A stretch of DNA of 64,000 nt from Cytophaga sp051961495 (GTDB lineage: Bacteria; Bacteroidota; Bacteroidia; Cytophagales; Cytophagaceae), in NCBI RefSeq assembly GCF_051961495.1, contig NZ_JBQCDF010000005.1:1-64000 (forward strand). The letters are read 5' to 3'. The translations under genes were made by a program, and so were the position numbers. The notes beneath the pieces are model-generated. The model had not been told where the DNA came from. It did not search any database and saw only the letters and a program-made list of their open reading frames with translations. This document shows, piece by piece, positions 9,049 through 17,781 of this stretch (positions are counted from its first letter, which is position 1; each line of letters opens with the position of its first letter).

Positions 9049-9501
9049 TTAGAAAGGAAGATCATCAGCACCACTTGCCTGTGGTTCGAATGAGCCTGCG
9101 CTTTCCATTACAGGTGATGATTGTGATGAAGCTGAGGATGATGAACCTGCAGGGGAATCCGGAGAACCGCCTCTTGAGCCTAACATCGTCATGGTATCAC
9201 CAATGATTTCAGTGATGTACTTTTTAACGCCGTCTTTGTCGTCATACGAACGTGTACGGATTTTACCTTCCACATAAATCTGACTTCCTTTACGAAGGTA
9301 ACGTTCAATTACATCTGCAATCGGGCCGTAAAAAACTACGTTGTGCCACTCAGTCTGGTCAACGCGTTCGCCGTTTTTGTTTTTGTAAGACTCAGTAGTA
9401 GCAAGCGAAAAATTTGCCACTTTACGATCAGTGCTGATCGCACGTACTTCAGGATCTTTTCCAAGATTTCCTACCAGAATTACTTTGTTAATTCCTGCCA
9501 T
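9049..9501 (-). CDS. ssb: Single-stranded DNA-binding protein
   Basis: Binds single-stranded DNA during replication, recombination and repair. The 150 residues have an N-terminal OB fold (MAGINKVILVGNLGKDPEVR, then WHNVVFYG and GSQIYVEGKIRTRSYDD). A low-complexity Ser/Gly/Pro linker follows, and the acidic tail ends in DDLPF, the usual partner-docking tip. Length is normal. It lies between mutY and gldE, a conserved Bacteroidota order, and ends at its own hairpin terminator. Confidence 0.97.
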   Translation of the reverse strand: MAGINKVILVGNLGKDPEVRAISTDRKVANFSLATTESYKNKNGERVDQTEWHNVVFYGPIADVIERYLRKGSQIYVEGKIRTRSYDDKDGVKKYITEIIGDTMTMLGSRGGSPDSPAGSSSSASSQSSPVMESAGSFEPQASGADDLPF

Positions 9502-9561
9502 GATGATTAATTTAAATTGTTTTAGCTGTTGAAAAATTTTATTATATTATAATAAAGGTAG

Positions 9562-10653
9562 TCAAAATTTATGAGCCTTCAAATACCTGGAAATCAAAAC
9601 AGGCTTGGGTGTTGCAGGAAGGTCTTTCAGCGCAATTTTTTCAAGATTATACTGTACTTTTAACTTTTCGAATTCGGCTTTTTCGACTTCAACGGTATAA
9701 AACCGGGCATGTAATATTTGATGGCTTAAAACATGTTTAGGCGAAGCAAATTCGGCTGTGATGTTTTTCTTTGAAATTCCTTTTGCATGTTTCAGAACTT
9801 CTGTAAATGAAACTGGGGTTTTTGATTCGACCAGCATAAACTCATACAAACCCTGCCAGATATCATTTGGTCCCCGCTCTTTCATAAGTATAGAATTTCC
9901 GCAGCGGATCATGAAGTAATGCAGGTACCGCTCCTGTTTTGCCTTCGCCTTGCTTTTTACCGGAAGGATAGCCTGGTCACCGGCTTTGTTTGCTACACAG
10001 ATCTGGTTGAAGATGCAGGCAGGGCAATCCGGGTTGGCAGGCGTACAATAGAGCGCACCAAATTCCATGATGGCCTGGTTATAAATATCGGGATCCTTTT
10101 TAGGGATAAGTCTTTGTGCTAATTCATAAAAAGTTTTTTTACTGGCATTCAGCATAATATCTTCATAAATGCCAAAGATACGAGCTAATACCCGGTACAC
10201 GTTGCCATCTACTACTGCCACCTGTTCTTTAAAGGCAAAAGAAGCAATAGCAGCTGCTGTGTATGGACCAACGCCTTTTAATTCAAGCAGGCTTTTATAA
10301 GTATTAGGGAACACTCCGTTAAAATCGGTAATAATAATACGGGCGGTTTTATGTAAATTTCGGGCTCGGGAGTAATAACCAAGACCTTGCCAGAGTGATA
10401 AAACTTCCTTTTCGGAAGCATTTGCCAGGTGGTTAATGGTTGGAAACTGCTCCAGAAAGGAAAAATAGTAAGACATTCCCTGCTGAACGCGGGTTTGTTG
10501 TAAAATAATTTCGGAGAGCCATATGGGATACGGATCCTGGGTTTCCCGCCACGGGAGTTCCCTTTTGTTTTTTAAATACCAATTAATCAGTGTTTTAGAA
10601 AACTTTTTTTCAATATCTGGTGTTATCACCATAGGTGTGTGTTCCTCAACCAC
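9562..10653 (-). CDS. mutY: A/G-specific adenine DNA glycosylase
   Basis: Removes adenine mispaired with 8-oxoguanine. The 363-residue protein has the catalytic Glu in EIILQQTRVQQG, the helix-hairpin-helix ELKGVGPYTAAAIASFAF, the catalytic Asp in VDGNVYRVLARI, and the 4Fe-4S ligands in the spacing C-x6-C-x2-C-x5-C (CTPANPDCPACIFNQIC). The C-terminal third is the NUDIX-like domain that recognises 8-oxoG. The start is either the ATG at 10653 or the one at 10632 (MVITPDIEK); both give a plausible N-terminus. Divergent from the HU gene. Confidence 0.97.
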   Translation of the reverse strand: MVEEHTPMVITPDIEKKFSKTLINWYLKNKRELPWRETQDPYPIWLSEIILQQTRVQQGMSYYFSFLEQFPTINHLANASEKEVLSLWQGLGYYSRARNLHKTARIIITDFNGVFPNTYKSLLELKGVGPYTAAAIASFAFKEQVAVVDGNVYRVLARIFGIYEDIMLNASKKTFYELAQRLIPKKDPDIYNQAIMEFGALYCTPANPDCPACIFNQICVANKAGDQAILPVKSKAKAKQERYLHYFMIRCGNSILMKERGPNDIWQGLYEFMLVESKTPVSFTEVLKHAKGISKKNITAEFASPKHVLSHQILHARFYTVEVEKAEFEKLKVQYNLEKIALKDLPATPKPVLISRYLKAHKF

Positions 10654-10718
10654 TTATGTTACACAAAATTATGTAGGATTAATTCAGTAAATATATTTTT
10701 TATTCACGAATAGTACCC

Positions 10719-10726
10719 TAACTTTG
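10719..10726 (+). promoter_or_regulatory. Bacteroidota -7 promoter box for the HU gene
   Basis: TAACTTTG exactly fits the Bacteroidota -7 consensus TAnnTTTG and lies 55 bases before the HU start codon. The -33 element is only loosely matched by a T-rich stretch near 10696-10703. Confidence 0.65.
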
Positions 10727-10780
10727 TAAGCTATTTTTGAACATATTAAGTATCATATAATTATTAATAAATATAGAGTA

Positions 10781-11113
10781 ATGACGAAGGCAGACGTAAT
10801 TAACGAAATCGCAGAAAAAACAGGAATCGACAAAGCTGATGTTACAACAACGGTAGAAGCGTTCTTTAAGGTAGTAAAAGACTCTATGTCTGAGGGCCAC
10901 AACATTTATGTAAGAGGTTTTGGCAGCTTTATCAACAAAAAACGCGCTCGTAAAGTAGCACGTAACATCTCTAAAAACACGGCAATCATCATTGATGAGC
11001 ACTACATTCCTAGCTTTAAGCCTGCCAAGGTTTTCGTTGAGAAAATCAAATCAAGCAAAAAAGTAAAGGTAATGGCTGAGAAGTACAGCAATGTGGATGA
11101 AGAGGTTGACTAA
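10781..11113 (+). CDS. hup: HU/IHF-family DNA-binding protein
   Basis: Small nucleoid-associated protein that bends DNA. The 110 residues show the family pattern: MTKADVINEIAEKTGIDKADV (dimerising helices), then NIYVRGFGSFINKKRARKVAR, which gives the beta-arm base, and NISKNTAIIIDEHYIPSFKPAK. A basic-acidic tail of about 15 residues (KSSKKVKVMAEKYSNVDEEVD) goes beyond a minimal HU. HU genes sit next to mutY in Flavobacterium too (reported there as himA). Preceded by a consensus -7 box, followed by a hairpin. Confidence 0.96.
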   Translation: MTKADVINEIAEKTGIDKADVTTTVEAFFKVVKDSMSEGHNIYVRGFGSFINKKRARKVARNISKNTAIIIDEHYIPSFKPAKVFVEKIKSSKKVKVMAEKYSNVDEEVD

Positions 11114-11146
11114 TATTTCAAGCCCTTTAACGAAATAAAATAAGTT

Positions 11147-11180
11147 GAGCCTGTATGTTCATGCAGGCTCTTTCTTTTCT
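11147..11180 (+). terminator. Terminator after the HU gene
   Basis: The stem GAGCCTGTATG/CATGCAGGCTC (11147-11157 with 11160-11170, one G-T pair) is followed by TTTCTTTTCTT. Confidence 0.85.
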
Positions 11181-11186
11181 TAAATC

Positions 11187-12035
11187 ATGCAAAAAAAGCA
11201 AGTAATCGCCATTTTAATTGCCGTTGTTGGGATTGGTATTGTGTTCAGTTTACCTAAAGTTTTGGTACACAATAAAACAGAAGAAAAAGAACAGGTGCAG
11301 GGAGGAGAAGCAACAGCTTCAGGCTCAGATTCTTTAAATGAAATAGGTAAGTTAATGGCCGAAAAGCATACGCACAAACCTGGTGCGGATGACCAAAAAA
11401 AGATCCAGGATTTCACAAAGAATTATTATTCAGTTTCGGATAAAGAAAAAAAGCGTATCTTTGCAGACTCGATTTTGGCCTATTACACAAAATTTCACCA
11501 ATACGACAGCGTTGCCAAGTATTCTGCTGAAATTGCAATCTTAGCGCCAACGGAGAAAACATTGGTTGCTGCAGGAGATGCTTATATGCAGGCATCTGAT
11601 CTGGTTTCGGTAAACGATAAACCTGCTTACATGGACAAGTCAAGGCTTTATTATAAAAAGGCACTTGAACTGAACGGCGGGAATCTGGATACAAAATCAA
11701 AGCTTGCCATGACGTATGTAACAACGTCAAACCCGATGACCGGAATAAAACTTTTGCAGGATGTAGTTAAAGAAGATCCTCAAAATGAAACGGCTTTATT
11801 CAATCTTGGATATTTGTCGATGCAATCCGGCCAATACGAAAAAGCAACACAACGCTTTAAGACATTGATTGAAGTGAACCCTAAGCATGCTTCGGGAACC
11901 TTTTATCTGGGATTAAGCTACCTTGAATTAGGAAACAAAGCGAAAGCAAACCAATATTTTAAATTAGCACAGGGGTTGGATAACGATCCTGAATTTCAGG
12001 CAATACTTGAAAGCTACTTAAAAGACACAAATTAA
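11187..12035 (+). CDS. Membrane-anchored TPR protein
   Basis: The 282-residue protein has one N-terminal transmembrane segment (VIAILIAVVGIGIVFSLPKV, about residues 6-25) and a periplasmic part. A charged, low-complexity linker is followed by at least three tetratricopeptide repeats; the clearest are PQNETALFNLGYLSMQSGQY and PKHASGTFYLGLSYLELGNK. TPRs are protein-interaction scaffolds, so a specific function cannot be given. The gene lies between HU and rng, an arrangement common in this phylum. The ATG lies only seven bases after the HU terminator, so transcription probably involves read-through or a promoter inside the hup 3' region. Confidence 0.85.
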   Translation: MQKKQVIAILIAVVGIGIVFSLPKVLVHNKTEEKEQVQGGEATASGSDSLNEIGKLMAEKHTHKPGADDQKKIQDFTKNYYSVSDKEKKRIFADSILAYYTKFHQYDSVAKYSAEIAILAPTEKTLVAAGDAYMQASDLVSVNDKPAYMDKSRLYYKKALELNGGNLDTKSKLAMTYVTTSNPMTGIKLLQDVVKEDPQNETALFNLGYLSMQSGQYEKATQRFKTLIEVNPKHASGTFYLGLSYLELGNKAKANQYFKLAQGLDNDPEFQAILESYLKDTN

Positions 12036-12066
12036 AATTATTATTTACATTTAAACTATTACGATT

Positions 12067-12156
12067 ATGCCTTGCGGTAAAAAAAGAAAAAGACACAAGA
12101 TTGCTACTCACAAAAGAAAAAAACGCCTAAGAAAAAACAGACATAAGAAGAAGTAA
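12067..12156 (+). CDS. 29-residue basic AURKAIP1/COX24-type ribosomal protein
   Basis: A 29-codon gene with ATG at 12067 and TAA at 12154. The product (beginning MPCGKKRKRHKIATHKRKKR and ending NRHKKK) is almost entirely Lys, Arg and His. Tiny proteins of this sequence type are conserved across Bacteroidota, usually just upstream of rng, and belong to the AURKAIP1/COX24 C-terminal family, which includes mitochondrial small-subunit protein mS38 and mycobacterial bS22. A role as a small-subunit ribosomal protein is therefore likely, by family knowledge. It is 31 bases after the TPR gene and 98 before rng. I am confident it is coding because the sequence pattern is distinctive despite the length. 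Confidence 0.88.
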   Translation: MPCGKKRKRHKIATHKRKKRLRKNRHKKK

Positions 12157-12254
12157 TCTCTTCTTACGTTTATATTTTATATAAGAAAAGCTGGTCTCTC
12201 TCAGATTCCGGCTTATTCCTATTTTAGGACCTTTTACATTTAACAAGTAGCGAG

Positions 12255-13862
12255 TTGAGCAACGAATTATTTATAAGTTCGTCTCAAACAGGAGATCGTA
12301 TAGCCTTAATCAATGATAAAAGGCTTGTCGAATACCAGTTTGAGGATCATGCCCGTAAATTTAATGTTGGTGATATCTATCTGGGCACAGTGCGTAAAGT
12401 TGTGCCTGGGTTGAATGCCGCTTTCATAGATGTTGGGTATGAAAAGGACGCTTTTTTGCACTACTTTGATCTTGGTCCGAAGGTTAAATCCCTGACCAAA
12501 TTCACAAAGGCTGCAATTACCTCAGCGTCCACTCCAGCCTTACTCAAAAAGTTTGAGTTAGAGGCGGAGATAAAAAAAGATGGTAAAGTAAGTCAGGTAC
12601 TTGACAAGGGGACTCCGATCCTGGTTCAGGTTGTAAAAGAACCTATTTCGACTAAGGGGCCGAGACTTTCCTGTGAAATTTCACTGGCAGGTCGTTATTT
12701 GGTTTTAGTGCCTTTCTCCAACGTAGTTTCTGTATCCAAAAAAATTACTGATAAAGAAGAACGCCAGCGTTTGGTGCGGTTGATTTCATCTATCCGTCCT
12801 GAAAATTTTGGTGTAATCATCCGTACGGTTGCTTCAAACAAAGAAGTGGCTGAATTGGATAAGGATCTTCGCAATCTGGTAAAAACCTGGGAAGACGGGA
12901 TTGCTATTCTTAAAAAAGCAAGGCCAAGAGACCTGATCATTGGCGAGCTGGATCGTACATCTTCTATCCTGCGCGACATGCTGAACGAAAGTTTCGACAG
13001 CATCAATGTGGATACGAAAGAGTTGTATGATGATCTACGCTCATACATTAAAAACATTGCTCCTGACAAAGAGCGTCTGGTAAAATTATATCAGGGCAAA
13101 ACCAAAATGTTCGAATCTACAGGGGTTGAAAAACAACTGAAGACACTTTTTGGTAAGTCTGTAAGTTTATCCGGCGGCGGTTATCTGATCATTGAACATA
13201 CTGAAGCATTACACGTAATTGATGTGAACAGTGGCAACAAATCAAATAACGAAACCAGTCAGGAAGAAACAGCGTTGCATACAAATCTTGAGGCTTGCCG
13301 CGAAATAGCGCGCCAGCTAAGGCTGAGAGATATGGGCGGTATTATTGTAGTGGATTTTATCGACATGAAAAATCTCGATAACCGCAAAGTAATATACGAG
13401 CGCATGAAATTGGAAATGAAAGATGACCGTTCTAAAAACGTCATTCTTCCGTTATCTAAATTCGGTTTGATGCAGATCACCAGAGAACGTGTACGACCGC
13501 AGACAAACCTTATCACATTGGAAGTTTGTCCTACGTGTAACGGAACCGGTAAGATCAGCGCCAGTATTGCAATCACAGACCAGATTGAGCATAAATTGGA
13601 TTACATCATCACCAAGCAGAATGAAAAGAACATTACGCTGGTACTGCATCCATACATTTATGCTTATTTCACTACAGGCTTTATTTCAAAGAGAACAAAA
13701 TGGTTCTTAAAGTATTTCCGTTGGGTGAAGCTGCGCACGGATTCATCACTGGGTTTAACAGAATTCAAATTCCTGGACGAAGGTTCGCTGAACATTGACA
13801 TGGAAAGCGAAGCAACGACAGAGGATTACAGAAGTGAAGATTATATTAGTAACGAAAAATAA
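12255..13862 (+). CDS. rng: Ribonuclease G (RNase E/G family)
   Basis: Endoribonuclease acting in rRNA maturation and mRNA decay. The 535 residues begin MSNELFISSSQ from a TTG codon, which matches the family N-terminus, so I accept TTG at 12255. An S1 RNA-binding domain follows (about residues 38-130, VGDIYLGTVRKVVPGLNAAFIDVG). The RNase H-like catalytic core carries the metal-binding Asp residues in HVIDVNSG and GGIIVVDFIDM. The zinc-link motif CPTCNGTG is present. It lacks the long degradosome-scaffold tail of E. coli RNase E, so RNase G is the better name. A strong terminator follows. Confidence 0.95.
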   Translation: MSNELFISSSQTGDRIALINDKRLVEYQFEDHARKFNVGDIYLGTVRKVVPGLNAAFIDVGYEKDAFLHYFDLGPKVKSLTKFTKAAITSASTPALLKKFELEAEIKKDGKVSQVLDKGTPILVQVVKEPISTKGPRLSCEISLAGRYLVLVPFSNVVSVSKKITDKEERQRLVRLISSIRPENFGVIIRTVASNKEVAELDKDLRNLVKTWEDGIAILKKARPRDLIIGELDRTSSILRDMLNESFDSINVDTKELYDDLRSYIKNIAPDKERLVKLYQGKTKMFESTGVEKQLKTLFGKSVSLSGGGYLIIEHTEALHVIDVNSGNKSNNETSQEETALHTNLEACREIARQLRLRDMGGIIVVDFIDMKNLDNRKVIYERMKLEMKDDRSKNVILPLSKFGLMQITRERVRPQTNLITLEVCPTCNGTGKISASIAITDQIEHKLDYIITKQNEKNITLVLHPYIYAYFTTGFISKRTKWFLKYFRWVKLRTDSSLGLTEFKFLDEGSLNIDMESEATTEDYRSEDYISNEK

Positions 13863-13879
13863 AATTCACGGATAGAATA

Positions 13880-13922
13880 AACAAAAAGGGTTATGCATTT
13901 TGCGTGACCCTTTTTGTTTTTA
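13880..13922 (+). terminator. Terminator after rng
   Basis: A perfect 12-bp stem (AACAAAAAGGGT at 13880-13891 with 13907-13918) is followed by a T-run. Confidence 0.92.
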
Positions 13923-13939
13923 CATCCTGTCAGAGCTAA

Positions 13940-14002
13940 AACCTTCCAAGGGTTTGATTGAACCAGGACAAAAGACCAATAACAATAAACCCTTGGGGGG
14001 TT
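13940..14002. repeat. CCAAGGGTTT inverted repeat
   Basis: The arms AACCTTCCAAGGGTTT (13940-13955) and AAACCCTTGGGGGGTT (13987-14002) are inverted with a spacer of about 31 bases. The 10-nt core CCAAGGGTTT recurs in a perfect hairpin at 61366-61398. It lies in the 229-base gap between rng and the next gene, where I see no other gene. Confidence 0.7.
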
Positions 14003-14091
14003 AATCTTCAGCAATCCGGCATCATTTTTATCTTGCCTCAAAATGGTTTTTTGCTGCCAATGTAGTAGATTGATATAAACTAACTTTTTAC

Positions 14092-15978
14092 ATGCCGGTT
14101 CTTTCAGACAAAAGAATTTTATCTGTTTTAAGACATAAGGAAATTATCCTTGCCTGTATGGCGCTTTCGTGTATCTGGCCGCTGCAGTTTATCTCCAACA
14201 TTAATTTGCCTGCGGATTTTACTTCTGTTGATATTTCCTGGATGCTCTCGTTGAGCCGTGCCTGGGAGGAGCAGCGCATCTGGGGTGAAGAGATCATTTT
14301 TACGTATGGTCCGCTCTCGTTTTTATCAACCCGCGTAGTTACAGGGAGCAGCGCTATGTGGGTACTCCTGTTTTTTGATCTGTACATTGCCGGTTCTTTT
14401 GTTTACATCGTTTATAAAATCCTTAAAGAAACATTTACCTGGCGCAGGGCTGCAGTTATTCTGGCAGCATGTTTCTTCTACAAACAGGCCATGCTGCTGT
14501 CTCTTGTATTTACGCTGCAGCTGCTGGCGATACTCTACCTCAATCAATTTAAACACGAAAAAAAATGGATGTTGCTACTGCAGGCGGTTGTGCTTACAAC
14601 ACTTATTTTTTACATCAAATTCAATCTTGCATTTGTAAGTATACTGGTCTTTATACTATACATCCTGTATTTGAACCGGGTACAAATAGTAAGCATCAAA
14701 CAAGCTTGTGTCATACTCGGCTGTTTGGCAGTTTCTATATATAGCGTTTCGCTGCTGCTGCCTGTAAGCCTTGGCAGTTATGTAACAACCGGACTGGAGC
14801 TGGTTATGGGATATAGAGATGCCGTATATCTTTACCCGCAATCTTTTTTGGAGAACATGCTGGCAGGTATTGTACTTGCTGTATTTTTCAGTATCCTGGC
14901 ATTGATTCTGAAAGAATTTAAATACAACAACACGGCACAAAAAATACTGAGCAGCGTGTTTATATTATTATTGTTTGTTGTATTCAAGCAATCTTATGTG
15001 CGGGCAGACATTGAGCACCTGAAAGATTTTTTTTACTGCACACCGCCGTTTATGATTGTATGCATGTATATGAGCGCATACCGGCCGGCTTTCATGCAGT
15101 GGACGGTCATTGTACTCTGGTTGGTGAGCATAGGCATTACCATTTCATTCAAGGATTATTTTTATCCCTTCAAAAAAGCATTGGCATTGCCTGCTTATGC
15201 GTATTCGGTATTTCAGCAGCCGGATTACAGTGGACAGATTTCTAAAAGAGTAATGCCGGAATATATCAGAAAAGAAATTGGTCATGCATCGGTAGATATT
15301 ATTCCCTGGGAGAGTTCTTTACCAATCATGAACAGTATGAATTATACACCGAGGCCGGTAATTCAAAGTTACCAGGCGTATACTCAAAAACTGGACCTGT
15401 TGAATGCTGTCGCATATAACGGTTATGAGGCACCGGAATATATTTTATACAGCACCGGCAGTATTGATCAGCACTACAATTTCTTTGATGATACCCGGTT
15501 GAAGGAAATGCTCTATAATCGGTATTATATAACGGACACCTTCTCATGCGGGAAAGAAGAGATGATATTATTCAGAAGCAGTAACGTTCAGCAGCAGCGG
15601 GATTTCAGAAAAATTTTTGCTGAAGAACGGAACATAAACGACACCATTCAGGTACCTGCATCAAGGTATCCGTTGATGGTAAGAATCAATATGCAATACA
15701 GCTGGATCGGGGAGTTTCAGAATTTTTTGCTGCGTGCACCTTATTCAACCATGGAAATGCATGCGGGTGATTCAACAACTGTTTCTTTTCAGGTAGCAGC
15801 ACCGGTGCTGGAAGGCGGCGTATTCATAGATCGCTATATAAACAACCGGAATGATGCCGTAAAATATTTTCAGGAACAGGCAGATGAAAACAATAAAACA
15901 AAAAACATTCAGCTGCAGGTCGGCAATACCATCTGCTGGAAAAATAAAGTGCTCTGTGAGTGGTATGAACTGCGTTAA
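14092..15978 (+). CDS. Polytopic membrane protein, GT-C-like, unknown function
   Basis: The 628-residue protein has about ten hydrophobic helices in its first 370 residues and a soluble, probably periplasmic C-terminal region of about 260 residues. The segment WGEEIIFTYGPLSFL near residue 65 is a motif of uncharacterised membrane proteins that resemble GT-C/PMT-type glycosyltransferases in layout. I cannot identify a catalytic residue with certainty. Possible roles are sugar transfer from a lipid carrier to surface polymers or proteins; the GT4 and AsnB-like genes a few kilobases downstream fit surface glycan work but are on the other strand. It ends at a bidirectional terminator. Confidence 0.75.
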   Translation: MPVLSDKRILSVLRHKEIILACMALSCIWPLQFISNINLPADFTSVDISWMLSLSRAWEEQRIWGEEIIFTYGPLSFLSTRVVTGSSAMWVLLFFDLYIAGSFVYIVYKILKETFTWRRAAVILAACFFYKQAMLLSLVFTLQLLAILYLNQFKHEKKWMLLLQAVVLTTLIFYIKFNLAFVSILVFILYILYLNRVQIVSIKQACVILGCLAVSIYSVSLLLPVSLGSYVTTGLELVMGYRDAVYLYPQSFLENMLAGIVLAVFFSILALILKEFKYNNTAQKILSSVFILLLFVVFKQSYVRADIEHLKDFFYCTPPFMIVCMYMSAYRPAFMQWTVIVLWLVSIGITISFKDYFYPFKKALALPAYAYSVFQQPDYSGQISKRVMPEYIRKEIGHASVDIIPWESSLPIMNSMNYTPRPVIQSYQAYTQKLDLLNAVAYNGYEAPEYILYSTGSIDQHYNFFDDTRLKEMLYNRYYITDTFSCGKEEMILFRSSNVQQQRDFRKIFAEERNINDTIQVPASRYPLMVRINMQYSWIGEFQNFLLRAPYSTMEMHAGDSTTVSFQVAAPVLEGGVFIDRYINNRNDAVKYFQEQADENNKTKNIQLQVGNTICWKNKVLCEWYELR

Positions 15979-15982
15979 ATAA

Positions 15983-16008
15983 AAAAGGAGCTAAAGAGCT
16001 CCTTTTAT
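15983..16008. terminator. Bidirectional terminator
   Basis: The arms AAAAGGAGCT (15983-15992) and AGCTCCTTTT (15997-16006) with loop AAAG serve both convergent neighbours. Confidence 0.88.
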
Positions 16009-16028
16009 GATTGATTATGAATGCGTGC

Positions 16029-16703
16029 TTAGAAGGTAACGCCCACTTCCAGACCAACAAGATCGGTGTTGTATTTAGCATTGTCTTTAAGCTTAAAGTT
16101 GGTGCCTGAAATGGACGAGCTGTCAAACTGGTTCATTAAACCACGGTTGTAGTATAAACCACCGAATAATGCGTTTGATTCACCCAGCTTATATTGGACA
16201 CCTGCGCCAACATATAAGGACACATTAAACGCATTGTATTTAGAATCATAGTCGCCGGAAGTACTGGGATCCGACTCTTTAAATTTCTCATAGAAATTAA
16301 TGGATGCCAGACCACCTAACTGGAAATACAGTTTCATGTTCGTAGCAATTTCATTGGTATATGCTTTGAATGTAATCGGGATCTGCACAGATTGCAAGCT
16401 CACAATTTCTTTGTATGTATAATTGACAGAAGGATCTGTATTTTTAAACGTAAGACCCGCTCTTGTACTCATATACCAGGCTCCGGTTGAAAACGCATAA
16501 TTATCGCCGAATTTGAAATCAACCGTTGGGCCGAAGGCAAAGCGCATTCCTGAACCATTATTTGAAATATCAAAATTGTCATTCTTTGTGTCTTTCACAC
16601 GGTTCATGCAAAGCGCAGGCGAAAGGCGTAAGCCTAAAGTAACCTGTGAGAAGCCTGAAAGGACTAAAAAGCCTGATAAAAAAAGAAGCGATATTTTTTT
16701 CAT
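16029..16703 (-). CDS. PorT-family outer-membrane beta-barrel protein
   Basis: The 224-residue protein has a signal peptide (MKKISLLFLSGFLVLSGFSQ) and a mature part of alternating polar and apolar residues. It ends in a beta-signal-like C-terminus with terminal Phe (LVGLEVGVTF). This matches the outer-membrane beta-barrel domain of the PorT type (PF13568), common in Bacteroidota. It is probably not PorT/SprT itself, since family membership alone does not prove that role. Function unknown. Divergent from gldB with only 43 bases between the start codons. Confidence 0.85.
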   Translation of the reverse strand: MKKISLLFLSGFLVLSGFSQVTLGLRLSPALCMNRVKDTKNDNFDISNNGSGMRFAFGPTVDFKFGDNYAFSTGAWYMSTRAGLTFKNTDPSVNYTYKEIVSLQSVQIPITFKAYTNEIATNMKLYFQLGGLASINFYEKFKESDPSTSGDYDSKYNAFNVSLYVGAGVQYKLGESNALFGGLYYNRGLMNQFDSSSISGTNFKLKDNAKYNTDLVGLEVGVTF

Positions 16704-16729
16704 AGATTTGTCGTTAGTTTTATTGGAAC

Positions 16730-16737
16730 CAAAGATA
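16730..16737 (-). promoter_or_regulatory. -7 promoter box for the PorT-like gene
   Basis: On the - strand TATCTTTG matches TAnnTTTG exactly, 27 bases before the start codon. No good -33 box is seen; that position would fall in the first codons of gldB. Confidence 0.55.
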
Positions 16738-16746
16738 TTGAAAATT

Positions 16747-17781
16747 ATGAAATTTTGGATAGCGATACTATTTATACCTTTCCTGACTTCCTGTGGGCAA
16801 GAGGAAAAACCTCTTAGTAACAGTGTTGAAAAACAGGTAATTAAGCCGGAAGAAGCAGAAGAGATAGAAGTGTCGGCGCAATTATACCGGATCGATAAAG
16901 AACTGTTGGCAGTTACGAAAAAAGAAGATATCGAAGCTATTTTTCTTAAATACCCGGCATTTTTTAAACAATATCTGAGAGCGATCGCAAAGAAACCGAT
17001 GCCGGAAGATGTGGATCATATGTTTGCTCATTATAACAATCCGGGTTTGAAAGCATTCGGTGCTGAAGTTGTAAACGGCTGGGGCGATATGCAATCACAG
17101 AAGAATGATCTGACTACCATGTTCCGCTTCATGAAATATTATTTAAAAGATTTCAAGGAACCGAAAGTATATACGATCTACTCAGGTTTGATGGAGCCGG
17201 ATATGTCTTTTTCTGATTCAGCCATTGTTGTTTGTCTGGATTGGTATATGGGCCCGAAGGCTGCGCATCGTCCAAACATTTATGAGTACATGCTGAGCCG
17301 CTATGATAAGCCTTATATGATACCAATGATGGCATTGGGAATGTCAACGAAGTTCAATAAAAATAATGTAGCGGATGAAACACTGTTGGCAGAAATGATT
17401 TACTATGGTAAGGCACATTATTTTGTAGAACGTGTGTTGCCGGATCTGCCGGACTCATTAAACATTGGCTATTCTTCAAAAGAGCTTGCAGCCGTTGATG
17501 CCAACCTGCCGGTGATATGGGGGCATTTCATAGACCGTAAGATTCTATTCGAGACAAGCCGTAAGATTGTTGAACAATACACCGGTGAAGGTCCGTTTGT
17601 AAATGAAATCAGCAATGATTGTCCGGGCCGAATTGGCCGTTGGTTGGGCTGGCAGATCGTACGTAAATATATGAACGAACATCCGGAAGTGACCTTGCAG
17701 GAATTGATGGATGAGCAGGATGCTTCAAAAATATTCAAGCTGTCGGGTTACAAACCGCCACTTAAGAATGCTGCAAAATAA
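16747..17781 (+). CDS. gldB: Gliding motility lipoprotein GldB
   Basis: Lipoprotein essential for gliding in Bacteroidota. From ATG 16747 the protein has 344 residues and starts MKFWIAILFIPFLTSCGQEE, a lipoprotein signal with Cys16 as the predicted lipidated residue. The ORF is open further upstream to 16513, but that stretch is antisense to the PorT-like gene and would bury the signal peptide. The diagnostic GldB segment NDCPGRIGRWLGWQIVR is present near residue 293. A gldC gene, its usual partner in Flavobacterium, does not follow; instead the last 20 bases overlap the end of a convergent glycosyltransferase gene. Confidence 0.95.
   Translation: MKFWIAILFIPFLTSCGQEEKPLSNSVEKQVIKPEEAEEIEVSAQLYRIDKELLAVTKKEDIEAIFLKYPAFFKQYLRAIAKKPMPEDVDHMFAHYNNPGLKAFGAEVVNGWGDMQSQKNDLTTMFRFMKYYLKDFKEPKVYTIYSGLMEPDMSFSDSAIVVCLDWYMGPKAAHRPNIYEYMLSRYDKPYMIPMMALGMSTKFNKNNVADETLLAEMIYYGKAHYFVERVLPDLPDSLNIGYSSKELAAVDANLPVIWGHFIDRKILFETSRKIVEQYTGEGPFVNEISNDCPGRIGRWLGWQIVRKYMNEHPEVTLQELMDEQDASKIFKLSGYKPPLKNAAK

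Noticed and set aside
16513..16746. N-terminal extension of gldB to an upstream start
   Set aside because: It overlaps the PorT-like gene and would bury the lipoprotein signal that starts at 16747.
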